NCBI RefSeq assembly: GCF_003443895.1
Contig: NZ_QQOA01000019.1
Coordinates: 1 to 64,000 of the forward strand
Direction of reading: 5' to 3'
DNA from: Paraburkholderia phosphatilytica
Lineage (GTDB): Bacteria; Pseudomonadota; Gammaproteobacteria; Burkholderiales; Burkholderiaceae
Length of the DNA stretch: 64,000 nucleotides
The notes beneath the pieces are model-generated. The model saw only the letters and a program-made list of their open reading frames with translations, was not told the DNA's origin and made no database searches. The position numbers and the translations under genes were made by a program. Of the stretch, positions 27,543 to 36,778 are shown one piece after another; position 1 is the stretch's first letter, and every line of letters begins with the position of its first letter.

Positions 27543-28295
27543 TCAGAACACGCGGGGAATGAACCGGTAACGCACGCGCTGCATGTACGCCTGATACGCG
27601 GGATCTCTGCGCAACACCCGCTCTTCACGAACGATACGCACGAGCTGCATGGTCCACAGCACCAGCAGCACCAGCAGGTTCCGCAGACCGAAGCTCGGCA
27701 GCAGGAAGCCGACGTTGTAGATGAAGTAGCCGAGGTAGATCGGATGCCGCACGAAACGGTACGGTCCGCCCACTACCACACCGCGATTCGCCGGCAAAAT
27801 GCCGTACGAACGGCGCAACGTGAGCTTAGCGCCGATCTGCACGATCATCCCCGCGATCTGCAACCCGGCGGCAACAAACTCCGGGATCAGCCGGACACCC
27901 GGCTTCATGCTGAACGCGAGGAAGTAAAAGCTCGCGAACATAGCGACCAGAACCGTCACCGCGTTCCAGTCGCGTTGCCGCGGCACACGCGTGGCGACGG
28001 CAAGCGCCAGCGTCAGCGACTCGGAGCACACCAGCAGAATCAGCGTCAGGCGCGACGGGTCGCGCAGGAACTGATGAAGCGCCGCCGACGCGAAGATCGA
28101 GAAGACCGCGATTGCCGCGAGCCGCATCGCGACTTCCGCGGCCAGTTGCGACGCGCTAAGCTGCTTCGTCGCCTCCGCTTCGCTGGCAACGTGACGAGTG
28201 CCCGGAATGACCGCTGCAACCGGGCGATCCGCACCAGCGGCGCACGCATCGGCGGCCACGTCGGTTGCGAAGTACGGCAGGAATCTCACTTTCAT
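27543..28295 (-). CDS. Isoprenylcysteine carboxyl methyltransferase-like membrane methyltransferase
   Basis: 250 residues from the ATG at 28295, which has GGAG seven bases upstream. Five or six membrane helices are followed by the ICMT/PEMT-type SAM-binding C-terminus: GGPYRFVRHPIYLGYF, then REERVLRRDPAYQAYMQRV. The family methylates carboxyl groups, phospholipids or other membrane molecules. It is 20 bp behind tadD in the same direction and before the operon's terminator, so it is probably co-transcribed. A link to pilus function is possible but unproven. Confidence 0.82.
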   Translation of the reverse strand: MKVRFLPYFATDVAADACAAGADRPVAAVIPGTRHVASEAEATKQLSASQLAAEVAMRLAAIAVFSIFASAALHQFLRDPSRLTLILLVCSESLTLALAVATRVPRQRDWNAVTVLVAMFASFYFLAFSMKPGVRLIPEFVAAGLQIAGMIVQIGAKLTLRRSYGILPANRGVVVGGPYRFVRHPIYLGYFIYNVGFLLPSFGLRNLLVLLVLWTMQLVRIVREERVLRRDPAYQAYMQRVRYRFIPRVF

Positions 28296-28315
28296 TGCAT
28301 TTCTCCAGCTACCGT

Positions 28316-29278
28316 TCAACGCGCGGTCAACGGCCCCTGCACCTGCGTGGGCATATCGACCGCGTTGACCACCGGCAGATCGGCGCGCGCGCTCGCGAGG
28401 CTGCGTGTGGCCAGCGCGCCATCCGTGGCCGATTGCGCACCCGGAACGGACGCGGGTTGACCGGACAGACGGGCACGCTGGATTTCGTAGAAGCGCAGGT
28501 TGTCCTGCACTGACTTCTTCGGCAGGTCCTGGCTGAGAATCGTGGCGGCCGCATCGTCGTTGCCGAGCAGACCGTAAGCGAGCGCCAGATCCTGGCGCGC
28601 CTGCGGCGGCGCTTCCGGATAGCGGGTAACGTCGAGCAGTACGTTGGCGCCATCGCGCGGATTGCCGCCGAGCGTCAGCGACAGCCCGAGGTCGATGGAC
28701 AGCAGCGGGTCGCCAGGATGCGCCTTCAGCGCGGCACGCAGCACGTCCTGTGCGCCGGCATGATCGCCCTTCATGTCGAGCGCCGAGCCGAGACCTGCTT
28801 GGGCCATCGCGTTGTCCGGCGACATCGTCAACACGCGGCGGTAAAGGCCGATCGCGTCGTCGATGCGGCGCTGATGGATCGCGACGCGCGCCGAGCCGAT
28901 AAGCGGCGGCAACGCCTTCGGATCGGCCGCGCTGGCATGCTCGTAGTACACCCCGGCACGCGTGTAGTCGCCGACGGTGTAAAGCGTGTTGCCGAGCCCG
29001 GTCAGGCCTTCCACCGAATTCGGGTTGGTCTGCACGATGTGTTGATAGACGTTGGTCGCGAGCTGGATGTTGCCGGACTGCAGCGCCATTTCCGCGATAT
29101 GTGCTTCACTCGCGGTAGTCGGCGTCTTGTTAGGCGGCAACGGCTGAACCTCCGTCACACGGCTCAGGGTACAGGCGCCTAGCGCCATGGTCATCGCAGC
29201 CGCGGCCGCGATCGTGCCGAGACGGGAGACGGTGCTTCCCGCGCGTCCGGCAAGGTGGTTGAAGAACGTGTGCATCAT
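28316..29278 (-). CDS. tadD: TadD-like TPR lipoprotein
   Basis: 320 residues. A lipobox LGAC lies at about 33-36 after a hydrophobic signal, so the mature protein should be lipid-anchored. Four or more tetratricopeptide repeats follow, for example NPNSVEGLTGLGNTLYTVGD and SPDNAMAQAGLGSALDMKGD. TadD helps assemble or stabilise the outer-membrane secretin of the Tad apparatus. Its ATG overlaps the tadC stop by four-base ATGA coupling. Confidence 0.9.
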   Translation of the reverse strand: MMHTFFNHLAGRAGSTVSRLGTIAAAAAMTMALGACTLSRVTEVQPLPPNKTPTTASEAHIAEMALQSGNIQLATNVYQHIVQTNPNSVEGLTGLGNTLYTVGDYTRAGVYYEHASAADPKALPPLIGSARVAIHQRRIDDAIGLYRRVLTMSPDNAMAQAGLGSALDMKGDHAGAQDVLRAALKAHPGDPLLSIDLGLSLTLGGNPRDGANVLLDVTRYPEAPPQARQDLALAYGLLGNDDAAATILSQDLPKKSVQDNLRFYEIQRARLSGQPASVPGAQSATDGALATRSLASARADLPVVNAVDMPTQVQGPLTAR

Positions 29279-30231
29279 TGTGACAGTACGCCCAGAAGTT
29301 GGATGACAGCAGGGCCGGCCGCAATGACCACCACAGCTGGAAGAATGAAGATCATCATCGGCACGACCATCTTCGGTGCGAGCTTCGCTGCCTTCTCTTC
29401 GAGGTTGACGATATGCGCGACGCGCTCCGCGCGCGACAGCGTACGCAAGGCTTGTGTGATCGGCGTTCCGAACTTCATCGATTGCACGAGCGTCGAGATC
29501 AGCGCGTGGATCGACGGCAGGTCGATACGCTCGGCGAGCGCCTGAAGCGCGCGTGTGTTGTCGCCGGAGAGCTTCAGTTCGTCGGCGGTCAGGGAAAACT
29601 CGTCGGCAAGCGGCGGGCAGATCGTGAGCATTTCATCGGCGACGCGCCGGATACTCACCGCGAGGCTGTTGCCGGCGTTTGTGCAGATCACGAGCAGATC
29701 GAGCGCGTCAGGCAGACAGCCCGCCATCTGCTTGCGGCGCCGCGCGCCGAGAAACTGCACGATGTATTCAGGCACAATCATGCCGGTGATGAAGTCCATC
29801 AGCATCATCGCGCCGCGCACAGCGGGATATTGGCCAATCACCGGGATGTGCGAGCCCAGCATCACCGATAACGCCGCACAGATCAGCCCGACCACGAACT
29901 TCACGGCGAGCAGGATCGACACCGCGTGACGATGCCGATAACCGTTGCGCACCATCTGCTTTTGCAGCTTGAGCCGGTACTCCACGTTGAAGAGCGGCAG
30001 ACGGTCACCGATCCGCGCGAGACGCTGCGCAAGCTTTGTGCGCCACGTCGCCTCTTCCTCTTCGTCGATCCGCACGATGTCGACGCGCTGCGACAGCACC
30101 GCATTGCGTGCGCGCTCGGCGATGCGGCCACGCTGCCCGCCATGCTTGGTCAGCCACCACAGGGCAAGCCCCGCGAACAGCGCGAACAGCATCAGCAGGT
30201 TGATCAGGGTCTGGGCGGAATCCTGGCTCAT
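29275..30231 (-). CDS. tadC: TadC inner-membrane platform protein
   Basis: 318 residues from the ATG at 30231, which overlaps the tadB stop by four bases; the frame runs further upstream only inside tadB. A T2SF/GspF-type domain lies in the centre and C-terminus (CLPDALDLLVICTNAGNSL and MKFGTPITQALRTLS), with three or four membrane helices including the last 30 residues. It forms, with TadB, the inner-membrane platform on which the TadA ATPase acts. Confidence 0.92.
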   Translation of the reverse strand: MSQDSAQTLINLLMLFALFAGLALWWLTKHGGQRGRIAERARNAVLSQRVDIVRIDEEEEATWRTKLAQRLARIGDRLPLFNVEYRLKLQKQMVRNGYRHRHAVSILLAVKFVVGLICAALSVMLGSHIPVIGQYPAVRGAMMLMDFITGMIVPEYIVQFLGARRRKQMAGCLPDALDLLVICTNAGNSLAVSIRRVADEMLTICPPLADEFSLTADELKLSGDNTRALQALAERIDLPSIHALISTLVQSMKFGTPITQALRTLSRAERVAHIVNLEEKAAKLAPKMVVPMMIFILPAVVVIAAGPAVIQLLGVLSQ

Positions 30232-31205
30232 CGCGACGTATCCAGTTTCGACATTTTGGTAATCACCACCACACCGAACACGACCGAAACGACCGCATAG
30301 GTGAGTAGGTTCTGGCCGCTGTCCGACTCGAACAGCACCTGGATGTAGGTCCGGTTCACGCCGTACATCGCCAGCATGATGAGCGGTGGAATGGCGGCGA
30401 GGATCTTGGTCGTGATGCGGGCCTCGCCGGTCAGCGCGCGCGTCTTCTGACGCACCTCGCGACGCGTGCGCACGATGCCCGCCAGGTTCTCCAGCGTTTC
30501 GCCGAGCTGACCGCCCGTTTCCCGCTGCAGCATCAGGCACACGCAGAAGAACGAGAAGTCCGCGATCTCGATGCGGCGGGATGCGGAGTCCAGCACTTCC
30601 TCCAGATCCAGGCCGACCTGCAGCCCATCGCCCATCAGCTTGAACTCGGTCTTGAGCGGCTCCTTGACTTCGTCGGACGCGGAAATGATGACCTGCGTCA
30701 CCGGAACGCCCGCACGCACGGCCCGCACCAGCAGATCGATCACGTCGGGAAAGCCGTCCAGAAATTTTTGCCGGAAACGATTGACGAGAAACACGTAAGC
30801 GCGATTGCACGCGTACGCGGGCAACGCGAACGGCAGCACCAGCTTGACGAGCGCGGGCAGCGGCATGAAGCGCGCCATGAGCAGCGCCAGGATGAACGCC
30901 GCCACCGTCGCGGTCACCACGATCTTCAAACCCTTCGAGCCGCCCACCGTGCGCAGGCGTTCGCGCTTCGGCTCGAGCCAGCTCATCAGCAGGTTGGTCT
31001 CTTTCGTCACCCGGAACAGCTCAGGATCCACGGGCTTCTTGCCGGCCTTCGCCGGCAGCTGCTGGATCGAGAACAGGTCCTGCATCCGCGTGCTGATGCG
31101 TGCTTCGGGGCGGTTGCGGCGCATATCCTGCACGAGGATCACCATGATGCCGACCAGCACCATGACGCCGAACGCCGAATAGGTGACGAGGTCGACCAGA
31201 CTCAT
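30228..31205 (-). CDS. tadB: TadB inner-membrane platform protein
   Basis: 325 residues. An N-terminal membrane helix is followed by a cytoplasmic linker, a paired helix region (about 85-125) and the T2SF domain with DVIDLLVRAVRAGVPV and ETGGQLGETLENLAGIVR, then two C-terminal helices. Paralogous to TadC. Both ends overlap the neighbouring genes by four bases. Confidence 0.93.
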   Translation of the reverse strand: MSLVDLVTYSAFGVMVLVGIMVILVQDMRRNRPEARISTRMQDLFSIQQLPAKAGKKPVDPELFRVTKETNLLMSWLEPKRERLRTVGGSKGLKIVVTATVAAFILALLMARFMPLPALVKLVLPFALPAYACNRAYVFLVNRFRQKFLDGFPDVIDLLVRAVRAGVPVTQVIISASDEVKEPLKTEFKLMGDGLQVGLDLEEVLDSASRRIEIADFSFFCVCLMLQRETGGQLGETLENLAGIVRTRREVRQKTRALTGEARITTKILAAIPPLIMLAMYGVNRTYIQVLFESDSGQNLLTYAVVSVVFGVVVITKMSKLDTSR

Positions 31206-32617
31206 ATCTTCATCGCCTCGAGCAGGGCCTCTTCGAGGCCGTAATACGCCGCGCGCGGAGCGAAGGCAGGTCGCACCGTCGAGCTTTCGAACACACCCTT
31301 CACTTCTTCGCTGTAGGCGCTCGCGTCGTAGCGGAACGTGAACAGATCCTGCGTGATGATCACGTCGCCTTCCATGCCGACGAGTTCGGTGACGCGCGTG
31401 ATGCGGCGCATGCCGTCGCGCATCCGCTCGATCTGCACGATCATGTGCACGGCGCTCGCGATCTGACGGCGGATCGACATCAGCGGCAGGTTGCCGTTCG
31501 CCATCATCACCATGCTCTCCAGACGCGTAATGCCGTCGCGCGGCGTGTTCGCGTGGATGGTCGTCATCGAACCGTCGTGGCCGGTGTTCATTGCCTGCAG
31601 CACGTCGAACGCTTCCGGACCCCGGGTTTCGCCGAGGATGATGCGGTCCGGGCGCATCCGCAAGGCATTGCGCACGAGATCGCGCTGGTTCACGGAACCG
31701 AGGCCTTCCGCGTTCTCCGGCCGCGTTTCGAGACTGACCACGTGCGGCTGCACGAGCTGCAGTTCGGCCGCGTCCTCGATCGTGACGGTCCGCTCGCCCG
31801 CGTCGATGAAATGCGACAGCGCGTTGAGCAATGTGGTCTTGCCGGAGCCGGTACCGCCCGACACGATGATGTTGAGGCGGCAGGTTGCCGCGAGCTTCAG
31901 CACTGTCGCCATTGCCGCTGACAGGTTGCCTTGCTGGGACATGCGGTGCAGCGTGATATTGCGCTTCGCGAACTTACGAATGGAGATCGACGCGCCGCGG
32001 ATGGCGAGCGGCGGCAGCACGACGTTCACCCGGCTGCCGTCCGCGAGGCGCGCGTCGACCATCGGGCTGCTTTCGTCGACGCGCCGACCGACGCCCGCCG
32101 CGATTCGCTGCGCGACGTTAATCACGTGCGCGTTGTCGCGGAATTTATATGGCGTCAGCTCAAGCCGGCCGTGCCGTTCGGCGTAGACCTGATCAGGGCC
32201 GTTCACCAGCACGTCGGTAATGGACTCGTCCGCGAGCAGCGGCTCAATCGGCCCGAGGCCGAACATGTCGTTGAGCAGTTCGCCGACGATCTGCGTCTGC
32301 TCCGACAGCGTGATGTTGAGCCGCTCCTTTTCCGCAATCTCGAGCACGAGCTGTTCAACGCCGGGCTTCATCTGCTCGCGGGTCTTGCCGACCACTGCGG
32401 ATGCGTTCATCGATGTGAACACGCCGTTACGGATCACGCGGAACAGGTCCGAGCGGACGAGCGCCTCGTTGCCTTCGCCGCCCGTCGTCCTCACCGGCGC
32501 GATGACCGGTACGGCCAGCGCCGCCAGCCGGTCGGCCGGCGTGGCGACGGCGGCTTCCGCCGCGGCGCTCTTGCGCTCGACGTCTTCCACCGCTGCGCTT
32601 TTCTTTTGCCCGAACAT
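31202..32617 (-). CDS. tadA: TadA/CpaF secretion ATPase
   Basis: A 471-residue hexameric ATPase that powers Flp pilus extension and, in systems with a single ATPase, retraction. Visible motifs are GLGPIEPLLADESITDVLVN (start of the core), Walker A GGTGSGKTTLLNAL (about 253), the aspartate box TIEDAAELQL, Walker B RIILGETRGPEAFD (about 325) and the histidine box GSMTTIHANTPRDG. No second pilus ATPase is seen in the window. The start shares one base with the tadZ stop. Confidence 0.95.
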   Translation of the reverse strand: MFGQKKSAAVEDVERKSAAAEAAVATPADRLAALAVPVIAPVRTTGGEGNEALVRSDLFRVIRNGVFTSMNASAVVGKTREQMKPGVEQLVLEIAEKERLNITLSEQTQIVGELLNDMFGLGPIEPLLADESITDVLVNGPDQVYAERHGRLELTPYKFRDNAHVINVAQRIAAGVGRRVDESSPMVDARLADGSRVNVVLPPLAIRGASISIRKFAKRNITLHRMSQQGNLSAAMATVLKLAATCRLNIIVSGGTGSGKTTLLNALSHFIDAGERTVTIEDAAELQLVQPHVVSLETRPENAEGLGSVNQRDLVRNALRMRPDRIILGETRGPEAFDVLQAMNTGHDGSMTTIHANTPRDGITRLESMVMMANGNLPLMSIRRQIASAVHMIVQIERMRDGMRRITRVTELVGMEGDVIITQDLFTFRYDASAYSEEVKGVFESSTVRPAFAPRAAYYGLEEALLEAMKI

Positions 32618-33831
32618 TACCGTTTCCTGAGCCGGAACTTGCTGAGAACGTTCGCTTCCTCGGGCATCCTCTGCCCGGTGAGGTCGCTCGCGATGCGCTT
32701 GATCATCTGGTTGAAGCCGCTCACCGTTTTCGCCGACGGCGCCTCGCCGAGGTTCTCGGCAAGCGAGACCGCTTTCGGTTCGTACAGCACTTCGTACAGC
32801 ACGTTGCGGGTCAGCGCGGCGGCGAAATCGGCCTGTTCCACCTTGCCCGCGCTCGAGATGCTCACGTTGTTGAGCAGCAGCGACGTCGCAGGGTTGTTGT
32901 CGCGATCCTCGATGAAGCGCAGCTTGCGCACCGCCTCGCGCGTCGAATGCACCGACCGGTCCGCGACAAGGTAGACGCGCGACGCATGGTCGAACGCTTC
33001 ATTCGCGAGCGGGTCGGCGGAATTGGCCACGTCGAGGATCACATAGTGGAAGCTGTCGCACAGCAGCGCGAGCACGCGAGCAAGGCCGCCCTTTTCGTAC
33101 GGGTTTGCGATGCCGTAGTCGAGCTCGGCCGACAGCATGTAGAGGCGCGATCCCTTCGCGACCAGCGTGCGCTCCACGTACTGCGGGTCGAGCCGGTGCA
33201 CGTTCTGCAGCACGTCGGCGAGACCGTTGTTGCTCTGCATGGCGAGCATGCTGTTCGCGGAACCGCCATACAGATTCAGGTCGACGTACGCGATGCGGCG
33301 ATGCGTGTCTTCAGCGAGGTGGCGCGCCACGTTCAGCGCGAGCGTCGTCACGCCCACGCCACCGCGCGTGCCGGCGAACGCGATGGTCTTACCGGCGCGG
33401 GCCAGCATCACCTGGTTAACCGAACCTTCCGACACGTTGACGGTACGCTTGATCAGTTCCACCGTGAGCGGCTTTACGAGGTAGTCGCGCACGCCGATCT
33501 TCAGCAGGCTGCGGAACAGGCCGACGTCGTTGCGGTCACCGATCCCGATCACCTGCACCGACGGTTCGCATACTTCCGCCAGCCGGCCGAGATCCGACAA
33601 CGGCATGACGGAGCCGTGCAGATCGATCAGCAGGAACTGCGGCGAACGGTCCATCTTGCCGAGATACGCGATCGCGTCGTCGATGTTGCCCGTCGCGACG
33701 TAGGCATGCGGCATCGCCTGCTCGAGCACATAGCTCTTCAGGACCTGCTCGGTTTCCTTGTCGGTGACAAACGCAACGAATTCGGCCGCGCGGGCAGCAT
33801 TCTTCGGTTTGGCGAAATTGAGCGTGCTCAT
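32617..33831 (-). CDS. tadZ: TadZ/CpaE localisation ATPase
   Basis: 404 residues from the ATG at 33831, which has GGGA nine bases upstream. A receiver-like N-terminal domain (about 15-130) precedes a ParA/MinD-like domain. Its nucleotide loop reads TRGGVGVTT (about 145-153): the lysines of the classic KGGxGKTT are replaced, as in known atypical TadZ proteins, so ATP hydrolysis may be weak or absent. TadZ places the pilus machine at the pole and recruits TadA. It is followed immediately by tadA. Confidence 0.93.
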   Translation of the reverse strand: MSTLNFAKPKNAARAAEFVAFVTDKETEQVLKSYVLEQAMPHAYVATGNIDDAIAYLGKMDRSPQFLLIDLHGSVMPLSDLGRLAEVCEPSVQVIGIGDRNDVGLFRSLLKIGVRDYLVKPLTVELIKRTVNVSEGSVNQVMLARAGKTIAFAGTRGGVGVTTLALNVARHLAEDTHRRIAYVDLNLYGGSANSMLAMQSNNGLADVLQNVHRLDPQYVERTLVAKGSRLYMLSAELDYGIANPYEKGGLARVLALLCDSFHYVILDVANSADPLANEAFDHASRVYLVADRSVHSTREAVRKLRFIEDRDNNPATSLLLNNVSISSAGKVEQADFAAALTRNVLYEVLYEPKAVSLAENLGEAPSAKTVSGFNQMIKRIASDLTGQRMPEEANVLSKFRLRKR

Positions 33832-33856
33832 GTCGTGATTTCCCTTTGCGCTGCCG

Positions 33857-34261
33857 TCACTTGCTGCCCGACGACGACATGTCGCCCGACGACGATCCGC
33901 CGGACGATGACCCGGCGCCCCACAGCGTCTTGCCCGTTTCATAACGCCGCACGGCGCTCGCCGCGAGCGCGGCATCGGCTGGCCCGAGCGGCACGGGGTT
34001 GTTGAAATGCTCGGGATGCGCGATCTGCGCCGCGAGGTTGGTATAGGTCGTGCATCCCCACGCCACGCTTGGGCGGCGGAACCCGCCATCGAGCAGCAGC
34101 GAGGAGCGCTTGAGATCGTCGCAGTCCGGCGGCGACAGTGTCTCGCCGTCGGAGTGGATCACCGACTGATGCGGCATGTCGAGCGGCGGCTGCGGACAGC
34201 CGGTGAGACCCGCGACGAGGGCGCAGGCGGATGCGACTTGAAGAATGCGAGCGAGCTTCAT
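33857..34261 (-). CDS. CpaD-like pilus assembly lipoprotein, short form
   Basis: A 134-residue lipoprotein (lipobox LTGC at about 19-22). The central part has WGCTTYTNLAAQIAHPEHF, matching the conserved C-terminal signature of CpaD pilus lipoproteins. It is shorter than typical CpaD (around 200 residues) and ends in a low-complexity Ser/Gly tail (GSSSGGSSSGDMSSSGSK). Its place between rcpA and tadZ is the normal cpaD position. It is probably an outer-membrane partner of the secretin. Confidence 0.78.
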   Translation of the reverse strand: MKLARILQVASACALVAGLTGCPQPPLDMPHQSVIHSDGETLSPPDCDDLKRSSLLLDGGFRRPSVAWGCTTYTNLAAQIAHPEHFNNPVPLGPADAALAASAVRRYETGKTLWGAGSSSGGSSSGDMSSSGSK

Positions 34262-34269
34262 GACGGGAC

Positions 34270-35712
34270 TCAGTAGACGTAGCCGGCCGCGCCGACGAGA
34301 CGCGGCTGGTTCGATGCCGCGGGCGCAGGAGTCGCGGTGCCCGCATCGTGCTGGAGGCTGTATTCGATGTCGCTGCCCGGCGCGGTCACCTCCTGCAGCG
34401 CGTCGCGCAGCTTCGACCGGTCCGTCGGCTTGACGATGTACGGCGTCACCATGATCACAAGTTCGGTCTTGTTGTTCTGGTAACTCTTCGATGTGAACAG
34501 CTTGCCGAGAATCGGAATAGAGCCCAGACCGGGAACCTGATAGATCAGATCGTTGCTGTTGGTCTGCAACAGGCCGGCAATCGCGAAGGTCTGGCCGTCG
34601 CCGAGTTCGACCGTCGTGTCCGCGCGTCGCACCGACAGGCCGGGAATCGTCGTACCGCCTTCGGTAATGCTGTTGGCGGTGTCGATCTGACTGACTTCAG
34701 GACGCACTTTCAGGCTGATGCGGTCGTCCGACATGACGGTCGGCGTGAAATCGAGCTTCACACCGAACTCCTTGAAGTCGACCGAGAGCGCGCCATTGAT
34801 CTGCGATACCGGAATCGGAAACTCGCCGCCTGCGATGAAGCTCGCGGTCTGTCCCGACAACGCGACCAGGTTCGGCTCGGCGAGCACGGTGACCAGGCCT
34901 TCCTGGTTCAGCGCATCGATCAACGCCTGGATATTCCAGTTGTTGGTCGTGAACGCGCCGAACAGAGAAAACGCGTTGTTGCTCGGCAGACTCACCTGAG
35001 TCGCGCCGGTCGCGCTCAGGGTCGAGCCATAGATCGCGCGGCCGCTGAAGATGCCCGTATAGAAGTTGCCTGCCGCATTGCCGAGGGACTGCCAGTTGAT
35101 GCCGAGCTGCTGCGTGACATTGCGGTCCACTTCGGTGATGCGAACCAGCAGTTCGACCTGCTGGGGCTGCGCCACCGTCATCCGGTTGACGAGCACTTCC
35201 TTGTCCTCGAGGTACGGCGTCAGCGCCTGCACGACTGCATCGGCGTCGGCCGCGGAGCGCGCCTCGCCCGTCAGCTGCAGCGAGCCCGCGCCTTCCGTCA
35301 CCTGGATGTTCATGCTCGGAAATCGCGAGCTCACGAGCGCACGCAGCATGTCCATGTCGCGCGCCACCTGGACGGTCCGCTGCAGGATCGTGCGGTTACC
35401 GTTGCCGAGCACATAGAGCGTGGTCGTACCGCCCTTCTTGCCCATCACGAAGACGGTCCGCGGCGACGGCGCGCGCACGTCGGCGATGTTCGGGTCCGCG
35501 ACGAAGACGGACGTTGCGTCCTCATTGAGGCGCAGCAGCACGGCCTTGCCCGCGGTAACCTTCAGGTTGTCCGACGCGTACGCCGACACCAGCGGCGTCG
35601 CGCTATCGACGGCTGGCGCGCGAGGCGTCGCCGCGCCGGCGGGCGCTGCCGCACCGAACGCCAGGATGAGCGCGCAGGCTGTCGCGCAGAAGGAACTGAA
35701 CTGCTTGGTCAT
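34270..35712 (-). CDS. rcpA: RcpA/CpaC secretin of the Tad pilus
   Basis: 480 residues from the ATG at 35712, with a signal peptide to about 28. An N-terminal pilus-assembly domain (LKVTAGKAVLLRL, NIADVRAPSPRTVFVMGKKG) is followed by a BON-like domain (SMNIQVTEGAGSLQLTGEAR) and the secretin barrel with LAEPNLVALSGQTASFIAGG, GVKLDFTPTVM and VPGLGSIPILGKLF. It forms the outer-membrane channel for the pilus. It is eight bases upstream of the cpaD-like gene and 38 bases after rcpC. Confidence 0.94.
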   Translation of the reverse strand: MTKQFSSFCATACALILAFGAAAPAGAATPRAPAVDSATPLVSAYASDNLKVTAGKAVLLRLNEDATSVFVADPNIADVRAPSPRTVFVMGKKGGTTTLYVLGNGNRTILQRTVQVARDMDMLRALVSSRFPSMNIQVTEGAGSLQLTGEARSAADADAVVQALTPYLEDKEVLVNRMTVAQPQQVELLVRITEVDRNVTQQLGINWQSLGNAAGNFYTGIFSGRAIYGSTLSATGATQVSLPSNNAFSLFGAFTTNNWNIQALIDALNQEGLVTVLAEPNLVALSGQTASFIAGGEFPIPVSQINGALSVDFKEFGVKLDFTPTVMSDDRISLKVRPEVSQIDTANSITEGGTTIPGLSVRRADTTVELGDGQTFAIAGLLQTNSNDLIYQVPGLGSIPILGKLFTSKSYQNNKTELVIMVTPYIVKPTDRSKLRDALQEVTAPGSDIEYSLQHDAGTATPAPAASNQPRLVGAAGYVY

Positions 35713-35750
35713 TGCTTTTCCTGAAGGATGCACTGTCGGCCTCACCAGCT

Positions 35751-36767
35751 TTAATGCGGTTGCGGGCCAGCCTGCGCGGCCGTTCCCACCGGCAACGGCG
35801 GCGCGCCGGTACCGACGCCACTGTCGGCCGTCAGGCTGCTCGAGGCGTCGGCTCTGTCCGAGCCTCGATAGATCATCACGGTACGCGGCGCGGGCGCCGC
35901 CGCCGGCGCCGCAGCAGGTCCTGCCACCGGCGCGGCGTGCGCATGCGGCAGTTCGCGCACGGCGCGCGAGATGTCGCCGGCCCAGACGGGAGCGCTCGCC
36001 GATGCGGACAACGTGTCGCTTGCAGCGGCGTCGTCCCGGCTCGCCTTCGCGAAGCTGCGCAACGCGAGCGACAGGCTGCCGAGCCGCGCCGCTACTGCAA
36101 TGGACTCGCCCATGTGCGGCGTCACTTCGAGGGTCACGGTGCGGGCTGCAACGTTGGCGTCCGGACCGTTGCCGTTCGCGGATTTCGGCCTGCTAATCTC
36201 CGAACCGACCGCCAGCACGCGCACCTGCTGAACGACGGTCTCGCTCGAAACGGCCAGATCGGGTGCATCGGTACGCCGATCCATACTCTGCGTCAACAGC
36301 AGGTCGACATAGTCGCCCGGCTGGATCAGCCCGGCATTGCCGGACACATCGTCGATTGCGACCGACACCGCGCGCATGTCAGGCTTGAGCGTCGCCGCGA
36401 GGAAACCTGGTGCGCTCGGCAGGATCACGTCGTCGACGGTAATCGGCGTACCGGCCGCAATCGGGTGGCGCAGCAGGGCGCCCTTCACGTCGGCCGGACT
36501 TTGTGCAGCGGGGTTCTGCCCGTTCGCGTTCTGCGCGCCTTCGATGATCGCGTTCTGCGGGACGTTGCCCACCGGCATGTCCTTCCATTCGAGATCGGCG
36601 TCGCGCAGCAGCAGGCCCTGGGGCAGATCCGCAGCGCTCACGCGCACCTTTTCGGTTTCGATCGCCACGACTTTCGGATGCGACGCGCTGGCAACCACCG
36701 TGCGCACGATCAGCGCAACGAGAATCGCGAGGATGAACAGCAGGGCAATCTTGATGACGTTGGACAT
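35751..36767 (-). CDS. rcpC: RcpC/CpaB periplasmic pilus assembly protein
   Basis: A 338-residue protein with one N-terminal membrane helix (about 5-27). A SAF/CpaB domain includes SAADLPQGLLLRDADLEWKD, HPIAAGTPITVDDV and VSVAIDDVSGNAGLIQPGDY with VDLLL after it. The C-terminus is Ala/Pro-rich and probably disordered. It links inner- and outer-membrane parts of the Tad machine. Its N-terminal start at 36767 is 11 bp after the tadV stop. Confidence 0.92.
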   Translation of the reverse strand: MSNVIKIALLFILAILVALIVRTVVASASHPKVVAIETEKVRVSAADLPQGLLLRDADLEWKDMPVGNVPQNAIIEGAQNANGQNPAAQSPADVKGALLRHPIAAGTPITVDDVILPSAPGFLAATLKPDMRAVSVAIDDVSGNAGLIQPGDYVDLLLTQSMDRRTDAPDLAVSSETVVQQVRVLAVGSEISRPKSANGNGPDANVAARTVTLEVTPHMGESIAVAARLGSLSLALRSFAKASRDDAAASDTLSASASAPVWAGDISRAVRELPHAHAAPVAGPAAAPAAAPAPRTVMIYRGSDRADASSSLTADSGVGTGAPPLPVGTAAQAGPQPH

Positions 36768-36778
36768 GAAGAGCCGTC

